DNA of 64,000 nucleotides from Acanthosepion pharaonis (taxonomy: Eukaryota; Mollusca; Cephalopoda; Sepiida; Sepiidae): the NCBI GenBank assembly GCA_903632075.3, contig CAHIKZ030000809.1, forward strand, positions 375,001 through 439,000. Direction: 5' to 3'. Positions within the stretch are counted from its first letter, which is position 1. Every line of letters begins with the position of its first letter. A program made the position numbers and the translations under genes. Below, in pieces: positions 43,382 to 53,341 of this stretch. The notes under the pieces were generated by a model. It did not search any database. It had not been told where the DNA came from and saw only the letters and a list, made by a program, of their open reading frames with translations.

Positions 43382-43383
<2 letters not shown>
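43246..43383. mobile_element. 138-bp MITE with perfect 24-bp inverted termini
   Basis: Starts CAGTGTAACCCGGATATAAG and is exactly inverted at the other end (43360-43383). The terminus resembles pogo/Tigger-type ends. An internal imperfect copy of the right end (AGTCTCTTATATCTGGG, about 43289-43306) shows a partial internal duplication. Lies between (TA)n tracts at 43207-43240 and 43402-43425. No coding capacity. Confidence 0.8.
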
Positions 43384-43426
<43 letters not shown>

Positions 43427-43429
43427 TAG

Positions 43430-44204
43430 TTTTAAGGTATTCTATATTTATATGTAAAAGTGCTCACTATCAGAGATAGTGTGTATGAAAATAAATTGCA
43501 AAACACTATCATATACCAAGCCACTGTAAAACCAACAGATAATGAAGAAAAAATGTACATAGGAGTAACTGAAGGACTGTGAAGGCAAAAAAACTACACA
43601 CACAACATCCTTTACAAATAGTAAATCTGCAGACACCAAAAATACTATGGTAAATAAGGAAAACAGTGTCACACCACAGTAAATAAAAAATACTGTAAAT
43701 TTTGTCTGGAGAAGAAAATCACCTTAGTAGACGAACACAGATAACTAAATAAACAATCAGAATTTATTTCAAAATGCAGACACAAAAACAAATTTCTACT
43801 ATGTTACTTAAAAATTGAAAAGTAAAAATGAATACCCAGTAAATTACCACCATGAAAAATGCAAATATATATAACACAAACAATATAACATAGTTTAAAC
43901 AAAGACAATACTTTAATCTAAACAAATAAAATAACTAATCTCCTCCAAAAAATAATTTAAATAAACAAATTAAGTAAATAATAAACAAATTACCAATTTG
44001 TAAATGCACACATCAACACAAATGTAATTAACAACAAATAATTAAGTAATCAAAAATAGATAATGAGTAAAAATTTAACAAACAACACTATAAAATAGCT
44101 ACAAATAACCACAATCATATCCATAAATATTTCTACTAGAATAATTTGAAACATAATCATTACCAATAATCTAGAATAATCTGAAACATTAGCATAACAC
44201 TTGG
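43430..44204. other. AT-rich, partly a Penelope-type repeat body
   Basis: GCTCACTATCAGAGATAGTG near 43462 is a short palindrome shared, inverted, with 3.69 kb. TATAAAATAGCTACAAA near 44091 is shared with 54.30 kb. No coding signal. Confidence 0.4.
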
Positions 44205-44335
44205 TGAATAACTGTTAGGGTAATACAATAGACCTTACTAGCCATAATGTATCATTGACCAGCTAAATAGTTGAGCCAAAACACAACACACATGGCCTAA
44301 AGATGGGATTGAAGCATGAAACAGATGGTCACCAC

Positions 44336-44340
<5 letters not shown>
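44205..44340 (+). repeat. Dispersed repeat end with decayed hammerhead-like core
   Basis: CTGTTAGGGTAATACAATAG, then TGAGCCAAAACACAACACAC and ATGGCC, then a mutated CTGATGA, GAAACAGATGGTC and ACCACTTGTGTGTG. ACACACATGG and CCA...TGTGTGT could form stem I. Same family at 16.77 and 54.40 kb. Confidence 0.55.

Positions 44341-44401
<61 letters not shown>
44336..44401. repeat. (TG)n/(TA)n microsatellite
   Basis: Begins within the repeat-end stem sequence and expands into about 40 bp of TG, then TA. Confidence 0.95.
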
Positions 44402-44402
<1 letters not shown>

Positions 44403-44518
44403 AAATTAGTATGAAAAAAAGGTTTTTCACTAAACTTAAATTTTTGTGTTTGTTTCTGCAAAGATTTCAAGAATTTCTTTGAAGAATTTATTGAACCAAA
44501 ACAAGAAAGCAATGGGTA

Positions 44519-44865
44519 ACTACCCTCTATCTTTCTCAAAAAGACATAGAAATTCACAGATAATAAAGAAAAAGAATCTGAGGAGATTCATGATTGCTTA
44601 CATCCTAAAAAAGACATGGCATCTAATTAACAAAACATATAATCTGTTAAATAGCAAGGTAGACTGGGTTATCTAGCCTTGGTTTACAGCCAGTATAGGA
44701 AATTAAGAAGTTTTAATTCTAAACCATGGTGAAGACAATACAAAACTATTCCCCACTCTCTCCACTCAAAAAAAGAAAAAAAAAAATTGGCAATTCACAG
44801 ATAGTAAAGGAAAAGAATCATGACTGCCAATTTCTTAAAGGCACATGGCATTAAAAAAATGGTAT
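44519..44865 (+). mobile_element. RTE-like LINE end, tandemly duplicated around a SINE tail
   Basis: Two copies of AATTCACAGATARTAAAG...GAATC...ATGGCAT (about 44550-44620 and 44792-44852). The first reads LRRFMIAYILKKTWH, equivalent to LW--MIVYVLRG at 14.65 kb. Between them AGCAAGGTAGACTGGGTTAT (44655) is a SINE family 1 tail. An ancient duplication of a LINE-SINE pair. Confidence 0.5.
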
Positions 44866-45424
44866 TTATATATGCTCTCTTGTCCAAGGATTCTGAGAGG
44901 AATTTTATCTCTTCTCTATGCCATCCTGTTTTTATCCATTATGTTTTATGCTATGAGCTGTAAGGGTCAGAAAAACAAAACGTGAATGCTACTCATTAAT
45001 ATATGTAAACAATTTTTCAAGATCCCAAGAAATTCCCAGGCTATTATTGGATTCTTTGTAGGCCTTGCTATTATCTTATCAACACATTTACATCTTAGTT
45101 TTATTTTCTCAGATTTGCTTGATGCCAAACAAAATAGTTGAACTACAACAAAAACTAAATTCTGTTTGCCAAATTTGAATCAATTACTTTTATGTAACTT
45201 TCAATATAATTTATTTTCTGTACATTTTCTATTTTGAAGGTGTTTGGCAACTCGGCAAAACAATACAGATATATGTATATTTACACACAAACATATTTGT
45301 GTGTGTGTGTGTGTTTTTGTAGATGTATGTACACACACACACAAGTTGCGATGGGTAAATTGTCATTATATATTTTTAATTTTGTGCATATGAGGTGTTT
45401 TAGATTTTGTCAACTGTACAGTAG
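44866..45424. other. Unassigned; GT/AC microsatellite at 45296-45342
   Basis: No coding or repeat-family signal apart from the dinucleotide runs. Confidence 0.45.
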
Positions 45425-45656
45425 AGTCATTGCACACCATCTGTGAGAAGAAGAGCACCATGATGCAATTCACTCTGCAAGGGATTCCAAAGTCGTTTTG
45501 TGGCCATGGTTAAAAACAATGGCATTATTATTGAATAAATTTACTTTTTAGTATTTCAAGATATTTTGGGGTAATTTTGGTAAACATATTTGTTAAAATG
45601 AGATGTCAGTGTTATTTTCATTTTTGTGTAATTTAATTGACAATTTATCCATTGCA

Positions 45657-45663
<7 letters not shown>
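45425..45663 (+). mobile_element. Mariner-type element 3-prime end, duplicate copy
   Basis: 45478-45663 repeats 46016-46202 with few differences (GGGATTCCAAAGTCGTTTTG at the start, AATTTATCCATTGCAC at the end). Both copies run into (TC)n(TA)n. The start encodes the last residues of the transposase (KGFQSRFVA). Confidence 0.65.
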
Positions 45664-45712
<49 letters not shown>

Positions 45713-45714
<2 letters not shown>

Positions 45715-45761
45715 CACTATCTCCTCAAGGCACTTGATGTAGGCCTTGAGGAGATAGTGCT
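45713..45761. repeat. Perfect 19-bp inverted repeat beside (TC)n(TA)n
   Basis: AGCACTATCTCCTCAAGGC (45713-45731) is exactly mirrored at 45743-45761, loop 11 nt. Directly follows the microsatellite at 45655-45712 and leads into the transposase remnant. Confidence 0.93.
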
Positions 45762-46197
45762 GCCCTGGGTCAAGAGGGTGGCTGCTGGAAGACACTGTGT
45801 TTGGCAACAGGACTCTGCACCATGCCACACAAGTAGAAGAACCACATTACCCCTTATATCTGGCTACCTAGCTACAATATCTGCAGTATCTTTGATGTGT
45901 GGGGCACAGTTGAGCAAGAGGCCAACAAAACTCCTTCTAACACCAATGATGAACTGAAGGCAAGGATTTTGGCAGTATTCACCAACTTAAGCAAGGAGAT
46001 CATCCAGAAGAGTTGAAAGGGATTCCAAAGTCGTTTTGTGGCCATATGTTAAAATCAATGGCATTATTATTGAATAAATTTACTTTTTAGTGTTTCAAGA
46101 TATTTTGGGGTAATTTTGGTAAACATATTTGTTAAAATGAGATGTCAGTGTTATTTTCATTTTTGTGTAATTTAATTGACAATTTATCCATTGCACA

Positions 46198-46202
<5 letters not shown>
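45762..46202 (+). pseudogene. Mariner-like transposase C-terminal remnant
   Basis: The plus frame reads VLPWVKRVAAGRHCVWQQDS then APCHTSRRT, the second catalytic Asp segment (QQD-APCH) of a mariner-like transposase. A frameshifted equivalent of N-PD-NPLDYYVWG follows (VWGAVEQEANK-like in another frame near 45899-45930). Then KEIIQKS and KGFQSRF close the ORF. The 185 bp of 3-prime flank duplicate 45478-45663. The N-terminal two thirds are absent. Confidence 0.7.

Positions 46203-46250
<48 letters not shown>
46194..46250. repeat. (CT)n(AT)n microsatellite
   Basis: Same compound order as at 45655-45712, as expected from duplication of the adjoining segment. Confidence 0.95.
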
Positions 46251-46252
<2 letters not shown>

Positions 46253-46870
46253 CATTTTGTCTTTGTATATCAACTTTATTTTTCAAAAAATAAAGTATAA
46301 TTACATTTTAATCCATTATATATTCACCATTATTTGCAGTGACTTGTTTCCACTTCTCAAGCAGCTCTTTGATATGTACCTTTCGAGTAAAATTCTGCAT
46401 GTTTCAATGTGAGAAACTTTTTAACAAACTCTTGAATCTGATTTTTTTTTGCCCCTGCCCCCAAAGCATTTTGCAACAGCCCAAAAAGCTACTAATCAGT
46501 TGGTGCAAGGTCAGATGAATATGGCATATGTGGTTTCAAAAGATTTTCCTGTATTATTATTGATGCCTGCAGCCTTGGAAGAGTTCAATATTTTTCCTCC
46601 TGATGAGCACAGGGCACTTTTCAACCAAACTTATATGGAAACATTGCAGCTGCTGGATGTATAAATGTGCATCTAATGTTTCATTATGTTTAAGAACTCT
46701 AAATGGACAATATCTTGACAATCAGACCATATGCTTTTAGGGTAAGTTGTGGAGATTTATCATTGTCAATCCATTGCCTTTTGCCTTCAACATTCTGTAT
46801 GTTAGTGTACTTCAAATTTATATTCTTAACTGCCATCTATAATTAGTTGTTAAGATGATACATTTGTTGT
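46250..46870 (-). pseudogene. Second mariner-like transposase remnant, opposite strand
   Basis: On the minus strand: NVEGKRQWIDNDKSPQLT (compare RKRQWLD--QP--TPKAG), then FLKHNETLDAHLYIQQLQ (compare LLKPNETLNADLYCQQL), then VEKCPVLIRRKNI, and at the end HAEFYSKGTYQ and WKQVTANNGEYI in shifted frames. This spans the middle to the C terminus. Several frameshifts and stops. It is a different mariner lineage from the plus-strand copy and meets it tail to tail. Confidence 0.7.
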
Positions 46871-47009
46871 TACAATCGTTTACCCAGAAATTACTCATGA
46901 CTTAACTATATATATATCTTACTATTCCAAACATTATGTTTGTGGATATACCTTTTTTGAGTAGACACCTTGTATTTTTTTTTTAAAAAAAAAACAATGT
47001 AAATTACAA

Positions 47010-47265
47010 TTACTGGCCTGTGCATTAGAGAGACAATGAAGAAGAAAGTGCTCTCTGGCAGAGTTTGAACCTATGTCATCATTTGTAGGAGAAGCAACTG
47101 TAGGATCCAGTGTGCTTCAGACCACTCAGTCAGAGAGAGAAAGAGAGCACTGGATCAGACAGTGGTTTATCTTACAGAAGGAAATGCAGGGTCAAACTCT
47201 GCCCAAGAGCACATTCTCCTTCATTAATTCTCTCAAATGGACAAGCCAATAATCAAACATTATTT
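47010..47265. mobile_element. SINE family 3, two copies in inverted arrangement
   Basis: The left copy (minus, 47010-47135) has an A-box-like TGACTGAGTGGTCTGAAG and B-box-like AGGTTCAAACTC. The right copy (plus, 47145-47265) has GGTCAAACTCTGCCCAAGAG. Outer parts mirror each other for about 75 bp (GGCAGAGTTTGA, GAGCAC, ATTCTCTC). (GA)n lies at the centre. Related to 22.73 kb. Confidence 0.65.
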
Positions 47266-47269
47266 ATGA

Positions 47270-47821
47270 GTTCAAAAGCCCCTTAAGAAAGTATGTTCTT
47301 GATCAAACTGAACTCATCAATAATTACATCAGTCACACTACTACATGCTTATCCAGATGACTTCCATTACACCTATCCAACCACAGCTCCATCAGAACTC
47401 AATAAAAACACACAGAGAAATTTACCAGACTCCATCCAAAATATACTAGTAGAAAAAACAAGTATAATATCCACATGTAAAAAAAGACTAAAAATAATGG
47501 AAGCCTTAATAACAAAAAACAAAAAGCCAACACTCAATAATATTAACTACAAACACAACCACAATGTGCTGTGTTCTAAAAATAAAACATCACTTAACTC
47601 TAGATACATACACACAACCCATACATCCAGTTAAAAAGTAAAAATAAAATAATTCTGGATAATGGCTAAAAGTAGAGCTGAAAGTGCTCAGAATTATAGA
47701 ACATTTGGATAGTTTCTACACACTCTGTGTCCAGAAAAGAAAACACTTGTTCAAACACAAAAAAAGAAATTAAATAAAAAGCTTAATCACATTACCTTGT
47801 AAATCATCTTTAATGAAACAT

Positions 47822-47825
<4 letters not shown>
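47270..47825 (+). mobile_element. Penelope-like remnant (GIY-YIG-like tail)
   Basis: Same repeat as 19.0-19.6 kb. The frame reads ILVEKTSIISTCKKRLKIME, then ALITKNKKPTLNNINY. The latter resembles the EAL-IK---P-IN end of Penelope GIY-YIG regions. The Y-I-G part is disrupted here. The right end AAGCTTAATCACATTACCTT...TTTAATGAAAC runs into a TA tract (47826-47866). Confidence 0.5.

Positions 47826-47866
<41 letters not shown>
47826..47866. repeat. (TA)n microsatellite
   Basis: About 20 TA units between the Penelope-like end and the LINE 3-prime end. Confidence 0.95.
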
Positions 47867-47868
<2 letters not shown>

Positions 47869-50050
47869 AATCAGTATCACCCCAAGCAAGGCAGTAAATC
47901 CACTAAAACACAAGGGGTTACAGATGTGTGGAAGAATTAAGAACAGAACCATTAATGAGCAGGGAGAGAAAATTTTGTAGATTAAAGTCAACTGGAAAGC
48001 ATGGAGCCAGAAGGAAGTTCCACAAGCGAGAAGTGCATGAAAAGAAACTGTTACTAAAACACCACTAAGCTAAGCCACTAAAATGCAAGGGGTTACAGGG
48101 TGTGGAAAAATTAGGAACAGAAACATTAGTAATGAGGAGAAAGAAAAAAGCAGTCAGGAGGACAGTAGATAGCAATTGACATTGCATTCAAAATTCTGCA
48201 GATTAAAGTTGGTTGGAAATTATATGACCGGAAGGCAGTTCCCACAAACGAGAAGTGCAGGATAAGAAACTGTTATCATAGAAGTTATGGCTACATCTTG
48301 CTAACTCAACTGTAAATTGATGAGATCTCAATGCTAGTCTTGTACAGCACTTAAATTCATAGAGTCTAGGTACCATAGCAAAGAGCTCATTTGAACAAAG
48401 TATTTATAAAAAATGCACAGAGAGGCAAACTTATAGTGGTGGTAAAGTGAGTAAAGCCAAGCTGTGAGATCAGGACCAATAATATTGCTGATTCTTCTTT
48501 GGATCTTATCAAGGAGCTCAAGGCAAACAGCAGGTGCAATGGGCCATATGTAGCAGCAATATTGTAAGCTTGGGAAAATGGTACACTTATAGATATGAAA
48601 GACAGATGCCAGAGAAAAAAAACTGTCTTGCACAACAAAGTGAACTGATTTTCTTAGCTGCTGACCTAGCAATGGATTCAATATAGTCATTCCATTTCAT
48701 ATTAGCTGAGAACATGATCCCAAGAAGGTGCAACGAGTCACTTTCCTCAAGGTTAGCATCAGCCATGCTGACAGAAGGCAGAGAGAAGTCTCTTAGATGA
48801 TTAATGGAGAGAAGTTTAGTTTTGGTGCTGTTAAAACTGACAAGGCATTTTTGCTCGAGTTAACAATGGACTTGAGATTGTTTTGGACATTCGCTGCCAT
48901 TTTGATTTTTTTGGACTGATCAGCCTTAGTATCAAGACAGGAGTTAATGGTTGTGTCATCAGTGTAGATTCGAAGTTGGGAGCTGATATCATCAAGAAAA
49001 TCATTAATGAAAATTAAAAACAGTGTAGGACCAAGGATGGAGTCCTGGGGAACACCTGCATTAGTACAAAACAATCTAGGCCAGTGGATGTTCACAGGAA
49101 AGGCAGAATAAGTTTAAAAATGTGTCCTGAGACACCATAACTTTTCAGCTTGTGTAGAAGACCTGAATGCCAGATCCTGTCAAAATCCTTTGAGATGTCC
49201 AATGCTACAGCTCAGGCTTCACCATTTTTATCTAGAGCATGATAGATTCTTTCTGCACTTATCATCAAAACTTCAGCAGTTGACCTGGAGAAATGAAAGC
49301 CAAGTTGCTTGTCTGAAAAAAGGCTCTGTGATGAGAGATGACAAACCAATTCAGCATTGATTAGGGCCTCTAGGAGTTTCCCCAGGAGAAGTAAAAGGCT
49401 AATAGGCTGATAGCTGGAAGCGTAAGATGGTTCACCAGAGTTCTTAAAAACTGGAACAACAGATGATGACTTTCAGCAGGTAGGAAACCAGGAGGCAGCA
49501 AGATGTTTATTATACAGTTTAGAGAGAACAGGAGCCAGTTCAGGAACACACTTCTTAATGACTATTACAGGGATACCATCAGGCCAACATGCTTTGTGAG
49601 GATCAAGGTTAGAGATGATAGCAGAAACTATTGAAAGGGGTTATATGCATATCACTCAACAGAGAATCCGTTCTAAATGGGAAGTAAGACAGGGATGCTC
49701 CAGATACATCAAGAGTAGAGTTGGAAAAGAATTTAAGGGCAAAGCATTCAGCTTTATCAGCAGAGGATGATAACACCTCAAAGTGATTGAAGAAGGGGAA
49801 ATAGAGACCATGCACTTATTTAGTACCCTATTACAGAGACGCCAGTAATCATGAGATCCAAAGCTGTTAGAGGCTATGCAGTGCCTCATTCTCTTGGCAA
49901 ACAGGGACTTTGCTCCTTCGAAGACTCACTTACTTTTATTACGGGCAGTAATGAATAGGCACCAGTTGTGACAAGAGCTGTCATTCTGGGATAGCCAAAA
50001 ATAGTGGTTTCTGTGTGCTATAGTAGACGAGCATGCTGGTGGGAACTATG
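47867..50050 (-). pseudogene. LINE family A reverse transcriptase, best-preserved copy
   Basis: A 5-prime-truncated non-LTR retrotransposon (jockey/CR1-like by its RT motifs) on the minus strand. In order from about 50050: the linker after the endonuclease (RNHYFW, SNSFGSHDYWRLCNRVLNK); ADKAECFALKFFSNSTLD; an HKACWPDGIPVIV-like RT segment near 49610-49550; GVPQDSILGP (49056-49028); the catalytic motif as IYTDDT (48969-48952, both Asp kept); and a tail with HIYKC...YCCYIWP and LDKIQRRISNIIGPDL. It ends in the T-run complement of the poly(A) tail. Multiple frameshifts and stops. The 3-prime end is duplicated: 47867-48055 is an extra, internally deleted copy of the last about 190 bp. Confidence 0.85.
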
Positions 50051-50135
50051 GACAGAAATGAGGTTTTACCTGGTATTTCCAAGAAAGGATGAAAGTATCT
50101 ATGCCGTCTTTGGCCCAAGAAGAAACCTCTGTGGT

Positions 50136-50657
50136 TTGGTTTGTTTTGTTTTGTTTTACAGCATATCAACCTCAATGGGTCATTTAATGCCAACAACTTT
50201 TTTTTTTCTGGTAATATTTTTTTTTTCTGGTAATATTTTTTTTTTTCCTCAAAAATGTATAGCTGGTAATATTTTTTCAAAAACGTACAGCTGGTAATAT
50301 TATTTTTTCAAAGACGTATAGCTAGTGATATTTTTTAAAAAACATATTGCTGGTAATAGTTTTTTTTCAAAAATGTATTGATGATGATATTTTTTTTTTC
50401 TTCAAAAATTTATTTCTGGTAATAATTTTTTACAAAGTATTTCTGGTATTAAAACCTATTTTTATGGTTTTATAATACTTTTTACCTCAGTTTCGGGGTT
50501 AACTATTTGCCCATAGTTGGGACCCTAACAGGTGCTACCACTCCAGGTCAGGGTGAACCTGGGAACACCAAAAATTAAGAGGAGGTTCCATGCTCCTTAA
50601 AGCCTCCTGATCAGAGGCCTTGCTGTTGGACATAGTTTATCATCATACCCAGGACGC
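50136..50657 (-). mobile_element. Internally repetitive SINE-like retroposon, VNTR-rich copy
   Basis: Flanked by GAAACCTCTGTGGT (50122-50135) and GAAACCTTAGTGGT (50658-50671), 12 of 14 identical. On the minus strand it runs: head (CCTGGGTATGATGATAAAC, then GCAAGGCCTCTGATCAGG), the CCCAACTATGGGCAAATAG core, about seven variable units of a roughly 30-bp repeat (TATTACCAGCAATACAT type, 50450-50195), the tail domain (GGCATTAAATGACCCATTGA), and an (AAAAC)n tail (50160-50136). No ORF. The A-rich tail plus the long duplication indicate retrotransposition using a LINE's machinery. Confidence 0.85.
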
Positions 50658-50879
50658 GAAACCTTAGTGGTGCAATTTATATATGAATAAAATATAGCAC
50701 ATAGTGAGCACTGGTGGTAATAAAAATCTGGATGTAAAATAACAGAGATAAAATTTATATAAATAATAAATGTAAATTTGTTTTTCACCATTTGGTACAA
50801 ATCAGTTTCCTGAATGTGACAACTGTCAGGCACAAATTAAAAACTGACCATTGCAATTTTACAATTACGTATATTGATT

Positions 50880-51320
50880 ATTACCGGGCGTCTCAGGCTC
50901 AGTCACTTTCCCACTGCTATCACATTGCTTCTCTTTGCTTTTTCTATAAATACTTCCATGGTAATTGTTCTGGTGAACCTACCACTATGGTACCAAGACT
51001 TTATGAATCTAAGTGCAATACTTGGTGGCAAGTTCTCATCATTTTACAGATGAAATGACTAGATTTAACCATACGTTTTATGCTGACAGTTCCTTCTATT
51101 GTACTTCTCCCTTGTGGAACTCTCTTCCAGTTCCCTTCTTCCCAGTCAATGTTGATCTTCAAAAATTTAAATGCAATGTCAATCGTTATATTTGTTTTTA
51201 TTCTTGTTCTTTTATTGTTTTCTCTCTCTCCTTGATAATGTTTTTCTTTTATTCTTTCACACACGGTAACCTCATGAAACTTAGTAGCTTTGTTGTCTTG
51301 CTTGAGGTGAAATGATTTTA
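50880..51320 (+). pseudogene. LINE family A C-terminal fragment
   Basis: The plus frame reads SLSHCYHIASLCFFYKYFHG, then MVPRLYESKCN, a shifted SFYCTSPLWNSLPV, then LQKFKCNVNRYI and a 3-prime end GCTTGAGGTGAAATGATTTT. Lacks the RT core. Confidence 0.75.
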
Positions 51321-51329
51321 AAAAATATA

Positions 51330-51971
51330 TATTTTTGTAAATATTTATTATATATTTTTATTTTCTTTACATATACAAATATTTAGTATTATTATGTATA
51401 TTTTTATATATCTCTTATTTTTTTTCTTTTTGTATTCTCATTTATTTATGAATAGTTATTACAATTTTTCTTTTTCTTATCCTTATCTATATAGAGTTAC
51501 CCCCACCCCCGACACCTGATTTCTTATCTCTTTACATTTAATAAATTTTTTATATTTCAGCATCTCCAATTTTAATTTATTTTACTTTTCTTATTTCCAC
51601 CCTATAATATCGTAACTTGAATACAGAATTATATCTAAATGTTAGATTATAAAATTATTAAACATAGAATTCATATATTATATAATGTTGCTTCCACATG
51701 ACTCAGAATTTTGGAAAATCCTAACAATCATAATGAACAGTTCATCACCATTATAAGTACCTGAAGATTGTATTTAATATGAAACTCAGAGTCACTCTAT
51801 TGACGTAAGGTAATATGTATATTTATTAACACATACTCTGTAGCTTTGTAATACCACATTGAGTACTGTTTTGTTAACACCAAAAATTTAATAAAATATT
51901 TATTTGCAAATTTATATACGCACATGATCACACCTATGTATGGTTGCATATATTGATATTTACTTATTTCA

Positions 51972-51975
<4 letters not shown>
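51330..51975. other. No recognisable feature
   Basis: Very AT-rich unassigned sequence. Confidence 0.4.

Positions 51976-52047
<72 letters not shown>
51976..52047. repeat. (TA)n/(TG)n microsatellite
   Basis: About 26 bp of TA then about 45 bp of TG, ending at the truncated 5-prime end of a LINE. Confidence 0.95.
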
Positions 52048-52049
<2 letters not shown>

Positions 52050-52051
52050 CA

Positions 52052-53036
52052 TCATCAGGACAGGTGTGATTCTCAAGTAGGCATCTATGCAGGTGACACT
52101 ACCATTTACTCCTGTCTCAATAGTAAATCTGGCATTTCTGACAAAGTTAACCTGGCCGTTGGTATTGAGAATAACCTCCTATCTGTGGTCGACTGGGGCA
52201 GGAAATGGCTTGTAAATTTTAATGCATCCAAAATGAAACTGCTCTCATTTACTCACCATAGAGAAATTTCTCTGCCTCCTATCAGCATGGCTGATGCTCA
52301 ACTTCATGAAAGTGCCTCACTGCACCTTGGTCTCACATTTTCTGCTGAGCTGAGGTGGAACAACTATATTGAATCTATAGCTGCATCTACTGCAAGGAAC
52401 GTTGGTCCTCTGTGTTGCGCCAGAAGGTTTTCCTCGTCTGAGTCCATCCTTCACATCTACAAATCTCCCATTCATCCTTGTCTTGAATACATATATGGTC
52501 TGGTGACCCTGATGTTCATCTTGAGGTTCTTGACAAAATCCAAAGATGGATATGCAATGTGATATATCCTGACCTGGCATTTCAACTCTAGTCACATTCT
52601 CACAGATGTGATGTAGCTTCCCATTGTCTTTTCTACAAATATTTTCATGGCGTTTGCTCTGATGAGCTATTTTCGCTGGTGTCCTAACTGCATGAATTTA
52701 AGCATGGTACAGGGCTGGCATCTCAATTCAATTCTATTACTGTTGAAACAGTTAAATGTAACCGCCTATTCTATTCCAACAGCTTCTTCTCTTGCACTTC
52801 CCAACAGTGGAACTTCTTTCCTCTTGCTTGTTTCCCTGATAACTATAAGCTTAAAAAATTTAAGCGTAATCAACAGCTTCTGATGCCTTGATCTCTGTTC
52901 TTTTTATCCTTCTGCATTCTACTTTTTTATCCTTTCCTCTCCACCCAATACACAATCTTATTTCACTCTCCGTACCCCTTGCATACTAGTGGCACTTCGA
53001 CCTTGCTTGGGGTGAAATGCTTATTGAAAAAAAAAG
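52052..53036 (+). pseudogene. LINE family A, C-terminal half of RT with poly(A)
   Basis: The plus frame reads VGIYAGDTTIYSCLNSKSG (catalytic YADD changed to YAGD, first Asp lost), then NLLSVVDWGRKWLVNFNASK, SMADAQLHESASLHLGLTFS, RWNNYIESIAAS, ILHIYKSPIHPCLEY. Then, in shifted frames, FYKYFHGVCSDEL, CTSQQWN and FKRNQQL. It ends CTTGCTTGGGGTGAAATGCT plus A-run. 5-prime truncated within the RT domain at the microsatellite. Confidence 0.85.
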
Positions 53037-53278
53037 AATGATGGTGAACATGTCTGGTTCAGTAATTGTGGAATATTTAATTAATAGTCTGGAGTACACA
53101 ATGTCATTTACCAGGGATTCCTTTACAATAATCGGCAAGGCACACACTGATTGTGATATAAAAAAATTTACAGGCAATATACATTAGGACCTGGCAGCTT
53201 TTTCTAAGAAGAAAGAGTGGTTGCTTGGCCTCAATGTAATAAGAGCATCATAATTTTTTCATTTTTGATTCCCTGGTT

Positions 53279-53280
<2 letters not shown>

Positions 53281-53340
<60 letters not shown>

Positions 53341-53341
53341 A
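53281..53341. repeat. (TA)n/(CA)n microsatellite
   Basis: About 48 bp of TA then CA units. Confidence 0.95.

Noticed and set aside
46449..46664. 71-codon plus-strand open frame
   Set aside because: Antisense to the mariner transposase remnant on the minus strand.
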